DNA of 23,847 nt from an uncultured Clostridia bacterium (GTDB lineage: Bacteria > Bacillota > Clostridia > Oscillospirales > Acutalibacteraceae): NCBI GenBank assembly GCA_937907605.1, contig CALCYI010000018.1:1-23847 (forward strand), given 5' to 3'. The position numbers were made by a program, and so were the translations under genes. Position 1 is the first letter of the stretch, and every line of letters starts with the position of its first letter. Shown here piece after piece: positions 6,339 to 14,767 of the stretch. A model generated the notes under the pieces. The model did no database searches, had not been told where the DNA came from, and was given only the letters and a program-made list of their open reading frames with translations.

Positions 6339-6488
6339 ATGACAAGGGAAATTCCGTTTATCGCAAGAATGATTGTTATTAAAGACGTAATATTGGAAGA
6401 AAAGCATATAAAAGAGGATACCTCATTTAATAACCCTAAATACGATAGTGAATGTGAATACTGCATGAATACGACTGCTTGGGATTAA
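6339..6488 (+). CDS. small protein of 49 aa, unknown
   Basis: ATG at 6339 with AAGAGGTG seven bases upstream, 49 codons, stop at 6486-6488. The sequence starts MTREIPFIARMIVIKDVI and has a charged middle and a C-terminal CEYC pair. There is no signal peptide or membrane segment. The pyrG ribosome binding site overlaps its stop codon, so it looks like the first gene of the pyrG-dapL operon. I do not recognise a family. The Cys pair could bind metal, but one CxxC alone is weak evidence. It may equally be a translated leader that couples to pyrG. Confidence 0.5.
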   Translation: MTREIPFIARMIVIKDVILEEKHIKEDTSFNNPKYDSECEYCMNTTAWD

Positions 6489-6498
6489 GGTGAAACCT

Positions 6499-8097
6499 AT
6501 GACGAAGTATATTTTTGTAACGGGCGGCGTTGTATCGGGGCTCGGTAAGGGCATTACCGCGGCTTCGCTCGGAAGATTATTAAAAGCCAGAGGGCTTAAG
6601 GTTGCCGCTCAAAAGCTTGACCCGTATATTAACGTAGACCCCGGAACGATGAGTCCGTATCAGCACGGCGAGGTTTACGTAACCGAGGACGGCGCGGAAA
6701 CCGACCTTGACCTCGGTCACTACGAGCGCTTTATCGACGAAAACCTTAATAAGTATTCCAATCTTACCACGGGCAAGGTGTACTGGAACGTGCTCAACAA
6801 GGAGCGCCGCGGAGAATACCTCGGCTCAACGGTTCAGGTAATTCCGCATATTACCAACGAGATTAAGGAATTTGTATATTCCGTTGGCGAAAAGACCGAC
6901 GCGGACGTGGTAATTACGGAAATCGGAGGTACGATAGGCGATATTGAATCCCAGCCGTTTATTGAGGCTGTGCGCCAGATTTCGCTCGAGGTCGGACGTG
7001 AAAACAGCCTGTTTATCCACGTTTGCCTCGTGCCGTTTTTAAGCGGCTCCGACGAGCATAAATCAAAGCCCACCCAGCATTCCGTAAAGGAGCTGCAGGG
7101 TATGGGCGTTAATCCGAATATTGTCGTTTTGCGCTGCGACAGACCGCTTGAGGAGTCAATTTTTGATAAGATTTCGCTTTTCTGTAACGTAAAGCGCGAC
7201 TGCGTTATTGAAAATATCACGCTTGACAATCTTTACGAAGCGCCGCTTATGCTCGAAAAATCGAGCTTTTCCGAGGTTGTATGCCGTGAGCTTAATATAT
7301 CCGCTCCTGAGCCTGATTTAACGGAGTGGACTGCTCTCGTAGAAAAGATTAAAGCCGAACGCAAAGAGGTTATTATCGGGCTTGTCGGAAAATATGTTGA
7401 GCTTCATGACGCATATCTTTCCGTAGCAGAGGCGCTCAGGCACGCGGGATATTACCACGACGCAAAGGTAAAAATCAAATGGATTGACTCCGAAAATATT
7501 ACGGAAGAAAACAGCAACGAAATATTATCCTCACTCGACGGAATTATAGTCCCCGGCGGCTTTGGCAGCAGAGGTATTGAAGGAATGATTCTCGCCGCAA
7601 AATACGCGCGCGAAAACAGGGTTCCCTATTTTGGTATCTGCCTCGGTATGCAGATTGCCGTTATTGAGTACGCAAGGAACGTGGCGGGTATTAAGGACGC
7701 AAACTCGGGCGAATTTGACGAGCTTTGTAAGCATAAGGTAATTGATTTTATGCCCGGTCAATATGAGGATATAGACAAGGGCGGAACGCTCCGCCTCGGC
7801 GCATATCCCTGTGTTTTGCAAGAGGATACGGTTATCCGCTCGCTTTATGAGCAAAAGTCAATCAGCGAGCGTCACCGCCACCGCTACGAATTCAATAACG
7901 ATTACCGCGAAGCTTTGCAAAAACACGGCTTAACCCTAAGCGGTATATCGCCCGACGGCAGACTTGTTGAGACCGTGGAGCTGAGCGACAGGCCGTTTTT
8001 CATAGGCGTTCAGTACCACCCAGAATTTAAGAGCAGACCCAACAGACCGCACCTGCTGTTTAAGGGCTTTATTAAAGCTTCAATAAAGGAGAAATAA
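6499..8097 (+). CDS. pyrG: CTP synthase
   Basis: Converts UTP, ATP and glutamine to CTP, 532 aa, the normal family length. The N-terminal synthetase domain (1-~265) has the P-loop-like FVTGGVVSGLGKG, the KLDPYINVDPGTMSPYQHGE block and DLDLGHYERF. The C-terminal class I glutaminase domain has the nucleophile Cys in FGICLGMQ and the His/Glu of GVQYHPEF. The ATG at 6499 is chosen because AAGGTG lies six bases upstream and the protein then starts MTKYIFVTGG; a GTG nine bases earlier is less likely. It ends 2 bp before dapL, and its last codons carry the dapL ribosome binding site. No Bacillus-style terminator attenuator is visible upstream. Confidence 0.97.
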   Translation: MTKYIFVTGGVVSGLGKGITAASLGRLLKARGLKVAAQKLDPYINVDPGTMSPYQHGEVYVTEDGAETDLDLGHYERFIDENLNKYSNLTTGKVYWNVLNKERRGEYLGSTVQVIPHITNEIKEFVYSVGEKTDADVVITEIGGTIGDIESQPFIEAVRQISLEVGRENSLFIHVCLVPFLSGSDEHKSKPTQHSVKELQGMGVNPNIVVLRCDRPLEESIFDKISLFCNVKRDCVIENITLDNLYEAPLMLEKSSFSEVVCRELNISAPEPDLTEWTALVEKIKAERKEVIIGLVGKYVELHDAYLSVAEALRHAGYYHDAKVKIKWIDSENITEENSNEILSSLDGIIVPGGFGSRGIEGMILAAKYARENRVPYFGICLGMQIAVIEYARNVAGIKDANSGEFDELCKHKVIDFMPGQYEDIDKGGTLRLGAYPCVLQEDTVIRSLYEQKSISERHRHRYEFNNDYREALQKHGLTLSGISPDGRLVETVELSDRPFFIGVQYHPEFKSRPNRPHLLFKGFIKASIKEK

Positions 8098-8099
8098 TT

Positions 8100-9296
8100 A
8101 TGCTTACTCCGAATATGAATTACAAGGATTTAAAGGATTCATATTTGTTTTATAATATTGCAAAGAAAACGGAGGCCTATTCCTCGCAAAATGTACTTGT
8201 TCATAAAATTTACCGACTCGGGATAGGCGACGTTTCTCTGCCCCTGTGCGGCGCGGCTATAGCCGCGTTGCACAGTGCGGTTGACGACCAGTCAAAAAAG
8301 GATACCTTTATGGGCTATATGCCCGAATGCGGCGCGCCGTTTCTGCGTGAAGCGATTGCAAAGCATTATTTGAAAAGAGGAGTCTCCTTAAGCGCCGAAG
8401 AGGTGTTTGTATCAAGCGGCGCGAGCGACGAGCTCGGCAATATCCTCGATTTATTTGATAAAAGCAGTACGGCGCTCGTTATCGAGCCTGCGTATCCTGC
8501 CTACGTTGACGCTAACATTATGGCGGGAAGAAGGATTATTCATTACTCTTCGAGTCAGGAAAACGGCTTCGCTCCCGAGCCCGACCCAAGCTTAAAGGCG
8601 GATATTATCTATATCTGCTCGCCTAACAATCCGACAGGCGCGGTGTTTACAAAGGAAAAGCTTAAAAAATGGGTTGACTTTGCAAACGATAACGGTTCTG
8701 TAATTCTCTTTGACGCGGCGTATGAAGCGTTTATTGAGGATGAGGATATCCCGCACAGCATATTTGAGATTGACGGCGCGCGCGCTTGCGCTATTGAAAT
8801 CTGCTCGCTTTCCAAGACCGCGGGCTTTACGGGCACGAGGCTCGGCTATACGGTAATTCCGAAGGAGCTTGAGCGGCGCACAATGAGCCTTAACGATATG
8901 TGGGTGCGCAACCGTACGACCAAAAGCAACGGCGTATCCTATATTCTGCAAAAGGGCGCTGCGGCGGTATTTACCGAGGAGGGACAGCGTCAGATTAAGG
9001 AGAATATAGAAGTGTATAAAAATAACGCCCGCGTGATTATGCAGGCGCTTGATAAAGTCGGGCTATGGTACTGCGGCGGTAAAAACGCGCCGTATATCTG
9101 GTGTAAATGTCCGAACGGTATGACAAGCTGGGAATTTTTCGATTATCTGCTTGAAAACATACAGGTTGTCGGCACGCCCGGAGTTGGCTTCGGCGAAAAC
9201 GGAGAGGGCTATTTCCGCTTCACCACCTTCGGCGACGTTGAGGATACGAAGGAATCTGCTAAAAGACTGATTAAGTTATTAGGAGAAAAGGTATAA
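8100..9296 (+). CDS. dapL: LL-diaminopimelate aminotransferase
   Basis: PLP enzyme that makes LL-diaminopimelate from tetrahydrodipicolinate and glutamate in a single step of lysine and peptidoglycan synthesis, 398 aa. It is a class I/II aminotransferase: substrate-side motif YRLGIGDVSLPL, SPNNPTGAVFTKE, the Asp/Tyr pair in LFDAAYEAFI, the PLP Lys in SLSKTAGFTGTRLGY, and an Arg in GYFRFTTFG near the C-terminus. AAGGAG in the end of pyrG provides the ribosome binding site. It overlaps or abuts the broken glnA copy downstream, so it is part of the same plus-strand transcript. The DapL route is common in Clostridia and fits the glutamate theme of the locus. Confidence 0.93.
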   Translation: MLTPNMNYKDLKDSYLFYNIAKKTEAYSSQNVLVHKIYRLGIGDVSLPLCGAAIAALHSAVDDQSKKDTFMGYMPECGAPFLREAIAKHYLKRGVSLSAEEVFVSSGASDELGNILDLFDKSSTALVIEPAYPAYVDANIMAGRRIIHYSSSQENGFAPEPDPSLKADIIYICSPNNPTGAVFTKEKLKKWVDFANDNGSVILFDAAYEAFIEDEDIPHSIFEIDGARACAIEICSLSKTAGFTGTRLGYTVIPKELERRTMSLNDMWVRNRTTKSNGVSYILQKGAAAVFTEEGQRQIKENIEVYKNNARVIMQALDKVGLWYCGGKNAPYIWCKCPNGMTSWEFFDYLLENIQVVGTPGVGFGENGEGYFRFTTFGDVEDTKESAKRLIKLLGEKV

Positions 9297-9991
9297 CTAA
9301 GGAAGAAATTTTAAAAAGCGCAAAGGAAAACAATATTGAATTTGTAAGGCTTCAGTTTACCGATTTGTTCGGCAGAATGAAGAACGTGGCAATCACACTG
9401 TCGCAGCTTGAAAAGGCGCTTGATAACGAGTGTATGTTCGACGGATCGTCCATAGACGGCTTCGTTCGTATTGACGAGAGCGATATGTACCTTCACCCTG
9501 ATTACGATACCTGGGCAATCGTGCCGTGGAGAAAGCACGAGAATATTCAGACGGGCAGACTCATCTGCTCGGTATATAAAGCGGATAACGAAACTCCGTT
9601 TGAGAGAGATCCCAGAAACGTATTAATCAAGGTTATGGAAGAAGCAAAACAGCACGGTTACGGCTTTAACGTAGGACCATGTGAATTCTTCCTCTTCAAG
9701 CTTGACGAGGACGGCAAGCCGACTATTGAGCTCGGCGATGAGGCAGGCTACTTTGACCTCAACCCGATTGACCACGGAGAAAACTGCCGCCGCGATATCT
9801 GCCTTGCTCTTGAAGAAATGGGCTATACTATTGAGGCTTCACACCACGAGGTTGCGCAGGGCCAGCACGAAATTGACTTTCAGTTCGGCGACGGACTTCT
9901 CACGGCCGACAGAGTTATAACCTTCAAGCACGTAGTTAAAACCTACGCAACAAAGAAGTGTATCAACCCTACTTCCCCCTCCGCAGGATGA
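9293..9991 (+). pseudogene. broken second glutamine synthetase (5' part only)
   Basis: The frame encodes the N-terminal half of a type I glutamine synthetase: TKEEILKSAKENNIEFVRLQFTD, DGSSIDGFVRI, GPCEFFLFKLD and SHHEVAQGQHEIDFQFGD. Similarity stops after VVKTYATKK (near 9957), where the family continues with GLYATFMPKP and the GSGMH motif; the frame closes at 9991. The expected start codon position is ATA (9293-9295), placed seven bases after AGGAG, suggesting a mutated ATG; otherwise the first start is the TTG at 9365. It lacks the ATP- and glutamate-binding C-terminal half, so it is very likely inactive. It differs clearly from the intact glnA at 3052-4263, so it is a separate paralog, not a recent duplicate. 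Confidence 0.8.
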
Positions 9992-10133
9992 TTGCGCTTT
10001 GTTTTATCAAATCCAGCAGATTATTGAAAACGATGATAGCATTATCGGCGGTAAATCAAATGAGCTAAAAGAAGCAAATATCATTGAAACAAAAACAAGT
10101 TATGGGGTTTGTAGATTTAAATTATTGACATAA
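9960..10133 (+). pseudogene. C-terminal fragment of an unrecognised gene fused to the broken glnA
   Basis: In the next frame, an open stretch runs from the break point to a TAA at 10131-10133, reading for example QDDCALFYQIQQIIENDD and ending SYGVCRFKLLT. The composition looks like a genuine protein C-terminus, but I do not recognise the family. Together with the abrupt end of glutamine synthetase similarity, it suggests a deletion or recombination, or an assembly join, near 9957-9960. Confidence 0.4.
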
Positions 10134-10138
10134 AGACA

Positions 10139-10174
10139 GACAAGGAGTGGTTGTTTCACTCCTTGTCTTTTTTT
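10139..10174 (+). terminator. strong intrinsic terminator
   Basis: Perfect 11-bp stem GACAAGGAGTG (10139-10149) / CACTCCTTGTC (10157-10167), 7-nt loop, then seven Ts. It ends the pyrG-dapL transcript and separates it from the convergent ABC permease gene. Confidence 0.93.
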
Positions 10175-10181
10175 GTGTTCA

Positions 10182-12923
10182 TTATAACGACTGATTTTTT
10201 AATGCCTCGCCCTTTGGCGTTTTCTTAATTTTAAGCATAAGCCCTGCGGCAACAACGGCATAGCAAACCATGCCCATAATTACCATTGTTACAAAGCAGG
10301 AATTGCTGACGATATACGGGATATAACCCGTCATTTCCGTATACATATACGAATGGAACGCCCAGCGCAGCAGCGCGTCAATCATCGGGATTGAAAGTAG
10401 CAGCGAGGCAAGCACGGCAAACGAGGTCATTATCAGATAAAGTCTGCCGATTTCAATATCCGTAAAGCCTAAAATTTTAGCCATTGCTATTGACTTGGTA
10501 TTTTTTTCGATAATCTGCTTTGTGAGTATGTACATAATCAGCAGGAAGATAACGACGCCGAGCGCTTTAAACACAGCCATAAATTCAAGCATGGAGGATT
10601 CAAGTTGCGTTACAATTTTAATTAAATCCGCCTCGGTAATAACTGCAGCAACCGAATCTTCATTAATATCGGTAAGCTCCTCGTTGCTGAAATAGCCTGA
10701 AAAGTAGTCATCGCCTTTATTGAACATTTCAAGATAGTCGCTGCGGTTCATAAATACGGAAATCGCCGCATCGTACTGATACTGCCCTGCGATAGTGAAG
10801 GTGTAAACTTTGCTGCCGTACGGCTCTTTAAGGTCAATGGTATCGCCCGGCTTAAGCCCGAATTTATCCATCAGTCCGTTGGAGGCTAACACTTTGCCGC
10901 TCGGTATTTCTGCTTTTACATACTGACTGCCGCTGTTTATGCCGTAAATCAGCACGTCGTCGGTCAGATATTTGTTGTACATCGTTTCAAGCGAGGTAAC
11001 GCAGTATTTTTCAGCGTCTGCGTTTTCCGTATTTACCTCCTCATTGAGAATATACTGATAGCTTGCAAGCTTCGTTTCGTCAACAAGCTTTGTGTAATCC
11101 TCAATCAGCGGACCGAACATTGTACCAAACACGACGAGCATACCCGCAAGCACAACGCCGATAAACAGCGTCAGATAGGACGGGATATTTTCAAACAGTA
11201 TTCTGAGCCTGAATTTTGAGAAAAACGGAAGCTTTTTCGGAAGTCTGATAACGGAGGCTTTACTCTTTTTCTTCAACTCTCCACGCAGGAAATTGAGTGG
11301 GCTGATTTTCAGCTTTTTGCTCAATACGGCAAAATTGATAACAAGCATTAAAACAAGCGGAACAACCGTTGTTCTTATAAACGCGTCGCCGTTCCATAAC
11401 ACCTTGTATTCCGTAAGCGAATAGTTGCCGTAGTAAACGCCTACAAACATTCTTTGAAATACGGTATAGCCGAGTATATTGCCGACAAGCGCGGCAACAA
11501 GCGTAACCGTAACAGGCAGGAACATATAATGCCTTATAAGTTCTCCCCTTGAATAGCCCGAAGCACGAAGCGTGCCTATAACGTTTGCCTCTTTTGAAAT
11601 TGTGTTAGAGGTGGTTACGGCAAATACAAAGGCTATCACAGCGATAATGATGTACAGCATCATAGTTGCAGAAGCCTTATCCGAGGTGGAGTCCTCTATA
11701 ACGAAAGCGATAGCTTTATTTGTGTAGCGGGGATTATAATCCTCAACAGTAAGAATACCGCTGTCGTCAATATCTATATCCATCATTTTATCAAGCTTAT
11801 CAAGATTTTTGCGGATAGATGAGCAGTCATATATTCCCGTAGCGTCAACTGCGTCAACGATTTTATATACAGTATCCATCGCTTCGTCAAGCTTACTGTC
11901 AAAACCAGCTTCACTTTCGTAATCGTCAAGGCTGACCTTCGGCGCTTCCTCAAGGGAATCAAGGTCAAAATCGTCCTCCATACCCTCTGCCTCTTTAAAG
12001 GCATTCATCATTGCGTTGTATTTTTCCTCAGTTGTGCCGAGTTCTTTGGCAATACCCGAGGTGTTGAGCATTCCCGCAGTACGCATTGCCGCTCTGATTT
12101 TAGTTTCAAGTTCATCTGACGCCGTTTCAAATTCAGCAGTTAGAGCTTTGATGGTATCCTTCGCCTCAGCGTAAACGCTGTCAACCTGAGCCTGCACCAG
12201 CGGCTCGTCATATTCCTTTAGAATATCCTCAAGCGAATCAATCAGCGCTTCAGAGCGCGTGTTTGCGTCCTTATCGTCAGAGATGGCGTTATCATACTTA
12301 AACGCATAATTATATGTAAGGTGAGCGTCGCTCATTTCATCAAAGCCTTCACTGCTTAAAACAGCTACTCCGAAACTGATAGCGTCAAACATCATATCGG
12401 AATTGCTTTGAAAGAGGCAGGAATAATCGGGAACGGCAATCAGTCCCGAAACCGTGTACGCGGTATCTCTTATTGTAATAACACTTCCGACTTTCAGGTC
12501 GTTGTTATCGGCATACATACGGTCAAGCGCAATTTCGATTACCGTTTCCGGCATTTTGCCGTCCAGCACACATTCCGTGTTCACCGTTTCTCTGTCGGCA
12601 TAAATACGAAGGGTATCGTCAAGCTCTTTGATTTTTTCTTCTTTATAGAAAAGTGGATATAGCTTTAGAACGTTTTTCGTTTCTATATCGCTGACAACCG
12701 TTTCGTCAGGCTTAATATTAAAGGCAATATGTCCGTCCTCAACATTATATTTAATATGACTCTCCTCATAATTTGAGGCAACCGAATTATCTGAAACAAA
12801 AAAGCCTGACATAGCGCCGATAAAGAAAACAAGAAACAGGAAAATGGCAATGTATTTTCCCGCGTCGCTTTTCAGCTCTTTTTTATATCGTTTATTAAGT
12901 GGGTTTCTCATACCGTTTACCAT
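10182..12923 (-). CDS. large FtsX/MacB-type ABC transporter permease
   Basis: Membrane permease, 913 aa. One N-terminal helix (AGKYIAIFLFLVFFIGAMSG) is followed by a ~360-residue extracytoplasmic region that includes a charged helical, coiled-coil-like part (~230-370). Then comes an FtsX block with three helices around residues 420-540, a further helix near 590, a second extracytoplasmic domain and a final set of FtsX helices. This double-FtsX plan is common in Gram-positive ABC exporters for lipids, peptides or antimicrobials. ATG 12923 overlaps the end of the ATPase gene; an ATG at 12911 is also possible, and neither has a strong ribosome site. It forms an operon with the ATPase and the DtxR-type regulator. 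The substrate is unknown. Confidence 0.88.
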   Translation of the reverse strand: MVNGMRNPLNKRYKKELKSDAGKYIAIFLFLVFFIGAMSGFFVSDNSVASNYEESHIKYNVEDGHIAFNIKPDETVVSDIETKNVLKLYPLFYKEEKIKELDDTLRIYADRETVNTECVLDGKMPETVIEIALDRMYADNNDLKVGSVITIRDTAYTVSGLIAVPDYSCLFQSNSDMMFDAISFGVAVLSSEGFDEMSDAHLTYNYAFKYDNAISDDKDANTRSEALIDSLEDILKEYDEPLVQAQVDSVYAEAKDTIKALTAEFETASDELETKIRAAMRTAGMLNTSGIAKELGTTEEKYNAMMNAFKEAEGMEDDFDLDSLEEAPKVSLDDYESEAGFDSKLDEAMDTVYKIVDAVDATGIYDCSSIRKNLDKLDKMMDIDIDDSGILTVEDYNPRYTNKAIAFVIEDSTSDKASATMMLYIIIAVIAFVFAVTTSNTISKEANVIGTLRASGYSRGELIRHYMFLPVTVTLVAALVGNILGYTVFQRMFVGVYYGNYSLTEYKVLWNGDAFIRTTVVPLVLMLVINFAVLSKKLKISPLNFLRGELKKKSKASVIRLPKKLPFFSKFRLRILFENIPSYLTLFIGVVLAGMLVVFGTMFGPLIEDYTKLVDETKLASYQYILNEEVNTENADAEKYCVTSLETMYNKYLTDDVLIYGINSGSQYVKAEIPSGKVLASNGLMDKFGLKPGDTIDLKEPYGSKVYTFTIAGQYQYDAAISVFMNRSDYLEMFNKGDDYFSGYFSNEELTDINEDSVAAVITEADLIKIVTQLESSMLEFMAVFKALGVVIFLLIMYILTKQIIEKNTKSIAMAKILGFTDIEIGRLYLIMTSFAVLASLLLSIPMIDALLRWAFHSYMYTEMTGYIPYIVSNSCFVTMVIMGMVCYAVVAAGLMLKIKKTPKGEALKNQSL

Positions 12924-13618
12924 TCCAGTTCTGCTGCTGCAATTTTTGTTTCATTTGCAAAGTTGCTTACGATTTTTCCGTCCTTGAGCGTAAACACTCT
13001 GTCAGCCATATTTTTGATAGCGTCGTTATGCGTTACCATAATTACGGTGTTGCCGTATTTCTGATTGACCTCCTCAATGAGTTTTAGTATTTCCTTTGAG
13101 GTGTGGTAGTCAAGTGCGCCCGTCGGCTCGTCGCAAAGCAGGATGTCGGGATTTTTAACGATAGCCCTGCCGATAGAGGTTCTTTGCTGCTGACCGCCCG
13201 AAAGCTGTGAGGGCAGCTTGTCCCTCTGGTCAAAGATACCGAGCGTTTTCATCAGCTCGTCAACGTCGAGCGTATCGCTGCCGAGATACTTACCCACTTC
13301 AATATTCTCACGCACGGTTAAATTCGGAATTAAGTTATAGGACTGAAAGACGTAGCCAAGGTGCTTTCTTCTGTACTGCGTCAGCCGCTTTTCGCTCATA
13401 AACTTAATTTTTTCACCGTTTACGGTAATATCGCCGCTGTCCGCCGTTTCAATTCCGCCGATAATGTTCAGAAGCGTTGATTTTCCCGAGCCCGACGGAC
13501 CGAGTAACACGCAGACCTCACCCTTTTCTATTTCAATATCAATTCCGCCGAGCGCCTGCACAAAGCTGTCGCCCTCGCCGTAATGCTTTTTCAGCTCCTT
13601 AATTTCAACAAAGCTCAT
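12917..13618 (-). CDS. ABC transporter ATP-binding protein, MacB/LolD type
   Basis: Cytoplasmic ATPase, 233 aa. Walker A GPSGSGKST, Q-loop YVFQSYNLIPNLTVREN, signature LSGGQQQR, Walker B LLCDEPTGALD and switch His in VMVTHND. The DEPTGALD form is typical of the MacB/LolD/FtsE group that pairs with FtsX-fold permeases. The stop overlaps the start of the 913-aa permease gene, and AAAGGAG precedes the ATG. It probably powers that permease. Confidence 0.94.
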   Translation of the reverse strand: MSFVEIKELKKHYGEGDSFVQALGGIDIEIEKGEVCVLLGPSGSGKSTLLNIIGGIETADSGDITVNGEKIKFMSEKRLTQYRRKHLGYVFQSYNLIPNLTVRENIEVGKYLGSDTLDVDELMKTLGIFDQRDKLPSQLSGGQQQRTSIGRAIVKNPDILLCDEPTGALDYHTSKEILKLIEEVNQKYGNTVIMVTHNDAIKNMADRVFTLKDGKIVSNFANETKIAAAELEW

Positions 13619-13653
13619 TTTTTCTCCTTTTTACTCATTTGGTAATATGTTGA

Positions 13654-14022
13654 CTAAAAATGGTATTTCATTTTTTTGAGCAGATTAAAACTGGTATCGC
13701 TTATATCATGCTCCATTCTGCAAGCAGTGTCCTCAGCTATATTCGGGTGAACACCCGCCTCTAACAGCATATTTTTAAAAAACATATGCTTTTCATATGT
13801 CTTTTTAGCAATATTTAAACCTTTTTGTGTCAGAATTATGTAATGACTTTCATCAACTGTAATTAACTTCGCCGCCTTCATATTTTTAACCGCAACAGAT
13901 ATAGTAGAGCGTTTATATTCAAAATAATTTGCCAAGTCGATTGCTTTGACCAGGCTGTTTTTATTTTGGAGTATCAATATTGCTTCAAGGTAATCCTCAG
14001 TTGCTTTTCCGTAATTGTTCAT
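13654..14022 (-). CDS. DtxR-family metal-dependent transcriptional regulator
   Basis: 122-aa repressor of the DtxR/MntR family, without the C-terminal SH3 domain. The winged helix lies at residues ~5-70 (EDYLEAILIL ... YKRSTISVAVKNM ... YIILTQKG) and the metal-binding dimerisation domain at ~75-122. Candidate metal ligands Glu13, His79, Cys101, Glu104 and His105 fall almost exactly at DtxR positions H79, C102, E105 and H106; the Cys favours an iron-type (DtxR/IdeR) over a manganese-type site. Start ATG 14022 with CAGGAGG. A dyad TTAGC-N4-GCTAA lies 16 bp upstream (autoregulation), and a related dyad precedes the iron-uptake operon. First gene of the ABC operon that follows. Confidence 0.88.
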   Translation of the reverse strand: MNNYGKATEDYLEAILILQNKNSLVKAIDLANYFEYKRSTISVAVKNMKAAKLITVDESHYIILTQKGLNIAKKTYEKHMFFKNMLLEAGVHPNIAEDTACRMEHDISDTSFNLLKKMKYHF

Positions 14023-14037
14023 TCCGTCCTCCTGTAA

Positions 14038-14051
14038 TTAGCCATTGCTAA
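14038..14051 (-). promoter_or_regulatory. candidate DtxR-type operator before the regulator gene
   Basis: Perfect dyad TTAGC-CATT-GCTAA (14038-14051) immediately upstream of the DtxR-family gene. It shares the half-sites TTAGC and G(A/C)TAA with the dyad over the DUF2318-gene start region at 22382-22399. Assignment to this regulator is inference. Confidence 0.5.
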
Positions 14052-14074
14052 CTCTCGCCTTAAAAATAAAAGCA

Positions 14075-14767
14075 TTAAATGCCTTTATTATTGAGTAAAA
14101 ATTTCCAAAGCGTAATCGCATTAGAATTAACAAGCAGCTTTTCCATATCTATTTTTGCAGGGCAAATATCTCTGCAAGCGAGCGATTTACCGCAGCCCGA
14201 ATAAATATGCTTTTGATACTTTTTACGAAGCTCTTTTTGTTCTTCTCTCGGCAGTTCCTCTAAAAGTCTTGCGACAGGGACCATAGAAGACATACCGAAA
14301 AAGCTTCCGCCTAAATAAAAGTTTGGACAGATTTCAAGACAGCAACCGCATTGCAAACAGCGTGAAGCCTCGTAGAGCAGCTCGTTTTGTTTTTCGCTTG
14401 CATTGGCATTTTCATTCAGCCAAGCGGTAATTGACTCTAAATTTTGATATAAAATCGTTCTGTCAACAACCAAATCCTGAACAACAGGGAATTTCCGCAG
14501 CGACTCAACGGTGATTTCGCCCTTAAGCTCATTCAGCCTCGTGTCGCAGGCAAGCGAAGGTCTGCCGTTAATGACCATTGCACAAGCGCCGCACTTTTTC
14601 TGAAGACAAGAGCAATCCCACATTATTTTGTCTGATAAGCTTTTGTTAATCAGAGACAGCGCTGTTGCAACGGTAACGCTTTCAAGCTCGGTTTCAAGCT
14701 CGTAAGACCTCCATGACGGGGCGTCAGCCGCTGATTTTCTTCTGAGTATCTTCAGCGTGTATTTCAT
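14075..14767 (-). CDS. frdB: FrdB/SdhB-like iron-sulfur subunit
   Basis: Iron-sulfur subunit of a succinate dehydrogenase/fumarate reductase-type complex, 230 aa. The N-terminal ferredoxin domain carries a [2Fe-2S] motif (CSCLQKKCGACAMVING ... LAC). The C-terminal domain carries CLQCGCCLEICP, a [4Fe-4S] set, and CGKSLACRDICP for the third cluster. The first Cys spacing is slightly unusual (CxCxxxxCxxC). The ATG at 14767 overlaps the frdA stop (TGATG), so the two are co-translated. It should pass electrons between the flavoprotein and the membrane cytochrome. The unusual neighbours (iron uptake, extracytoplasmic flavoproteins) suggest a role other than central metabolism. Confidence 0.9.
   Translation of the reverse strand: MKYTLKILRRKSAADAPSWRSYELETELESVTVATALSLINKSLSDKIMWDCSCLQKKCGACAMVINGRPSLACDTRLNELKGEITVESLRKFPVVQDLVVDRTILYQNLESITAWLNENANASEKQNELLYEASRCLQCGCCLEICPNFYLGGSFFGMSSMVPVARLLEELPREEQKELRKKYQKHIYSGCGKSLACRDICPAKIDMEKLLVNSNAITLWKFLLNNKGI

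Noticed and set aside
8592..8951. Minus-strand open frames inside dapL and pyrG
   Set aside because: Arg/Ala-rich shadow translations of strongly coding genes, with no start signals.
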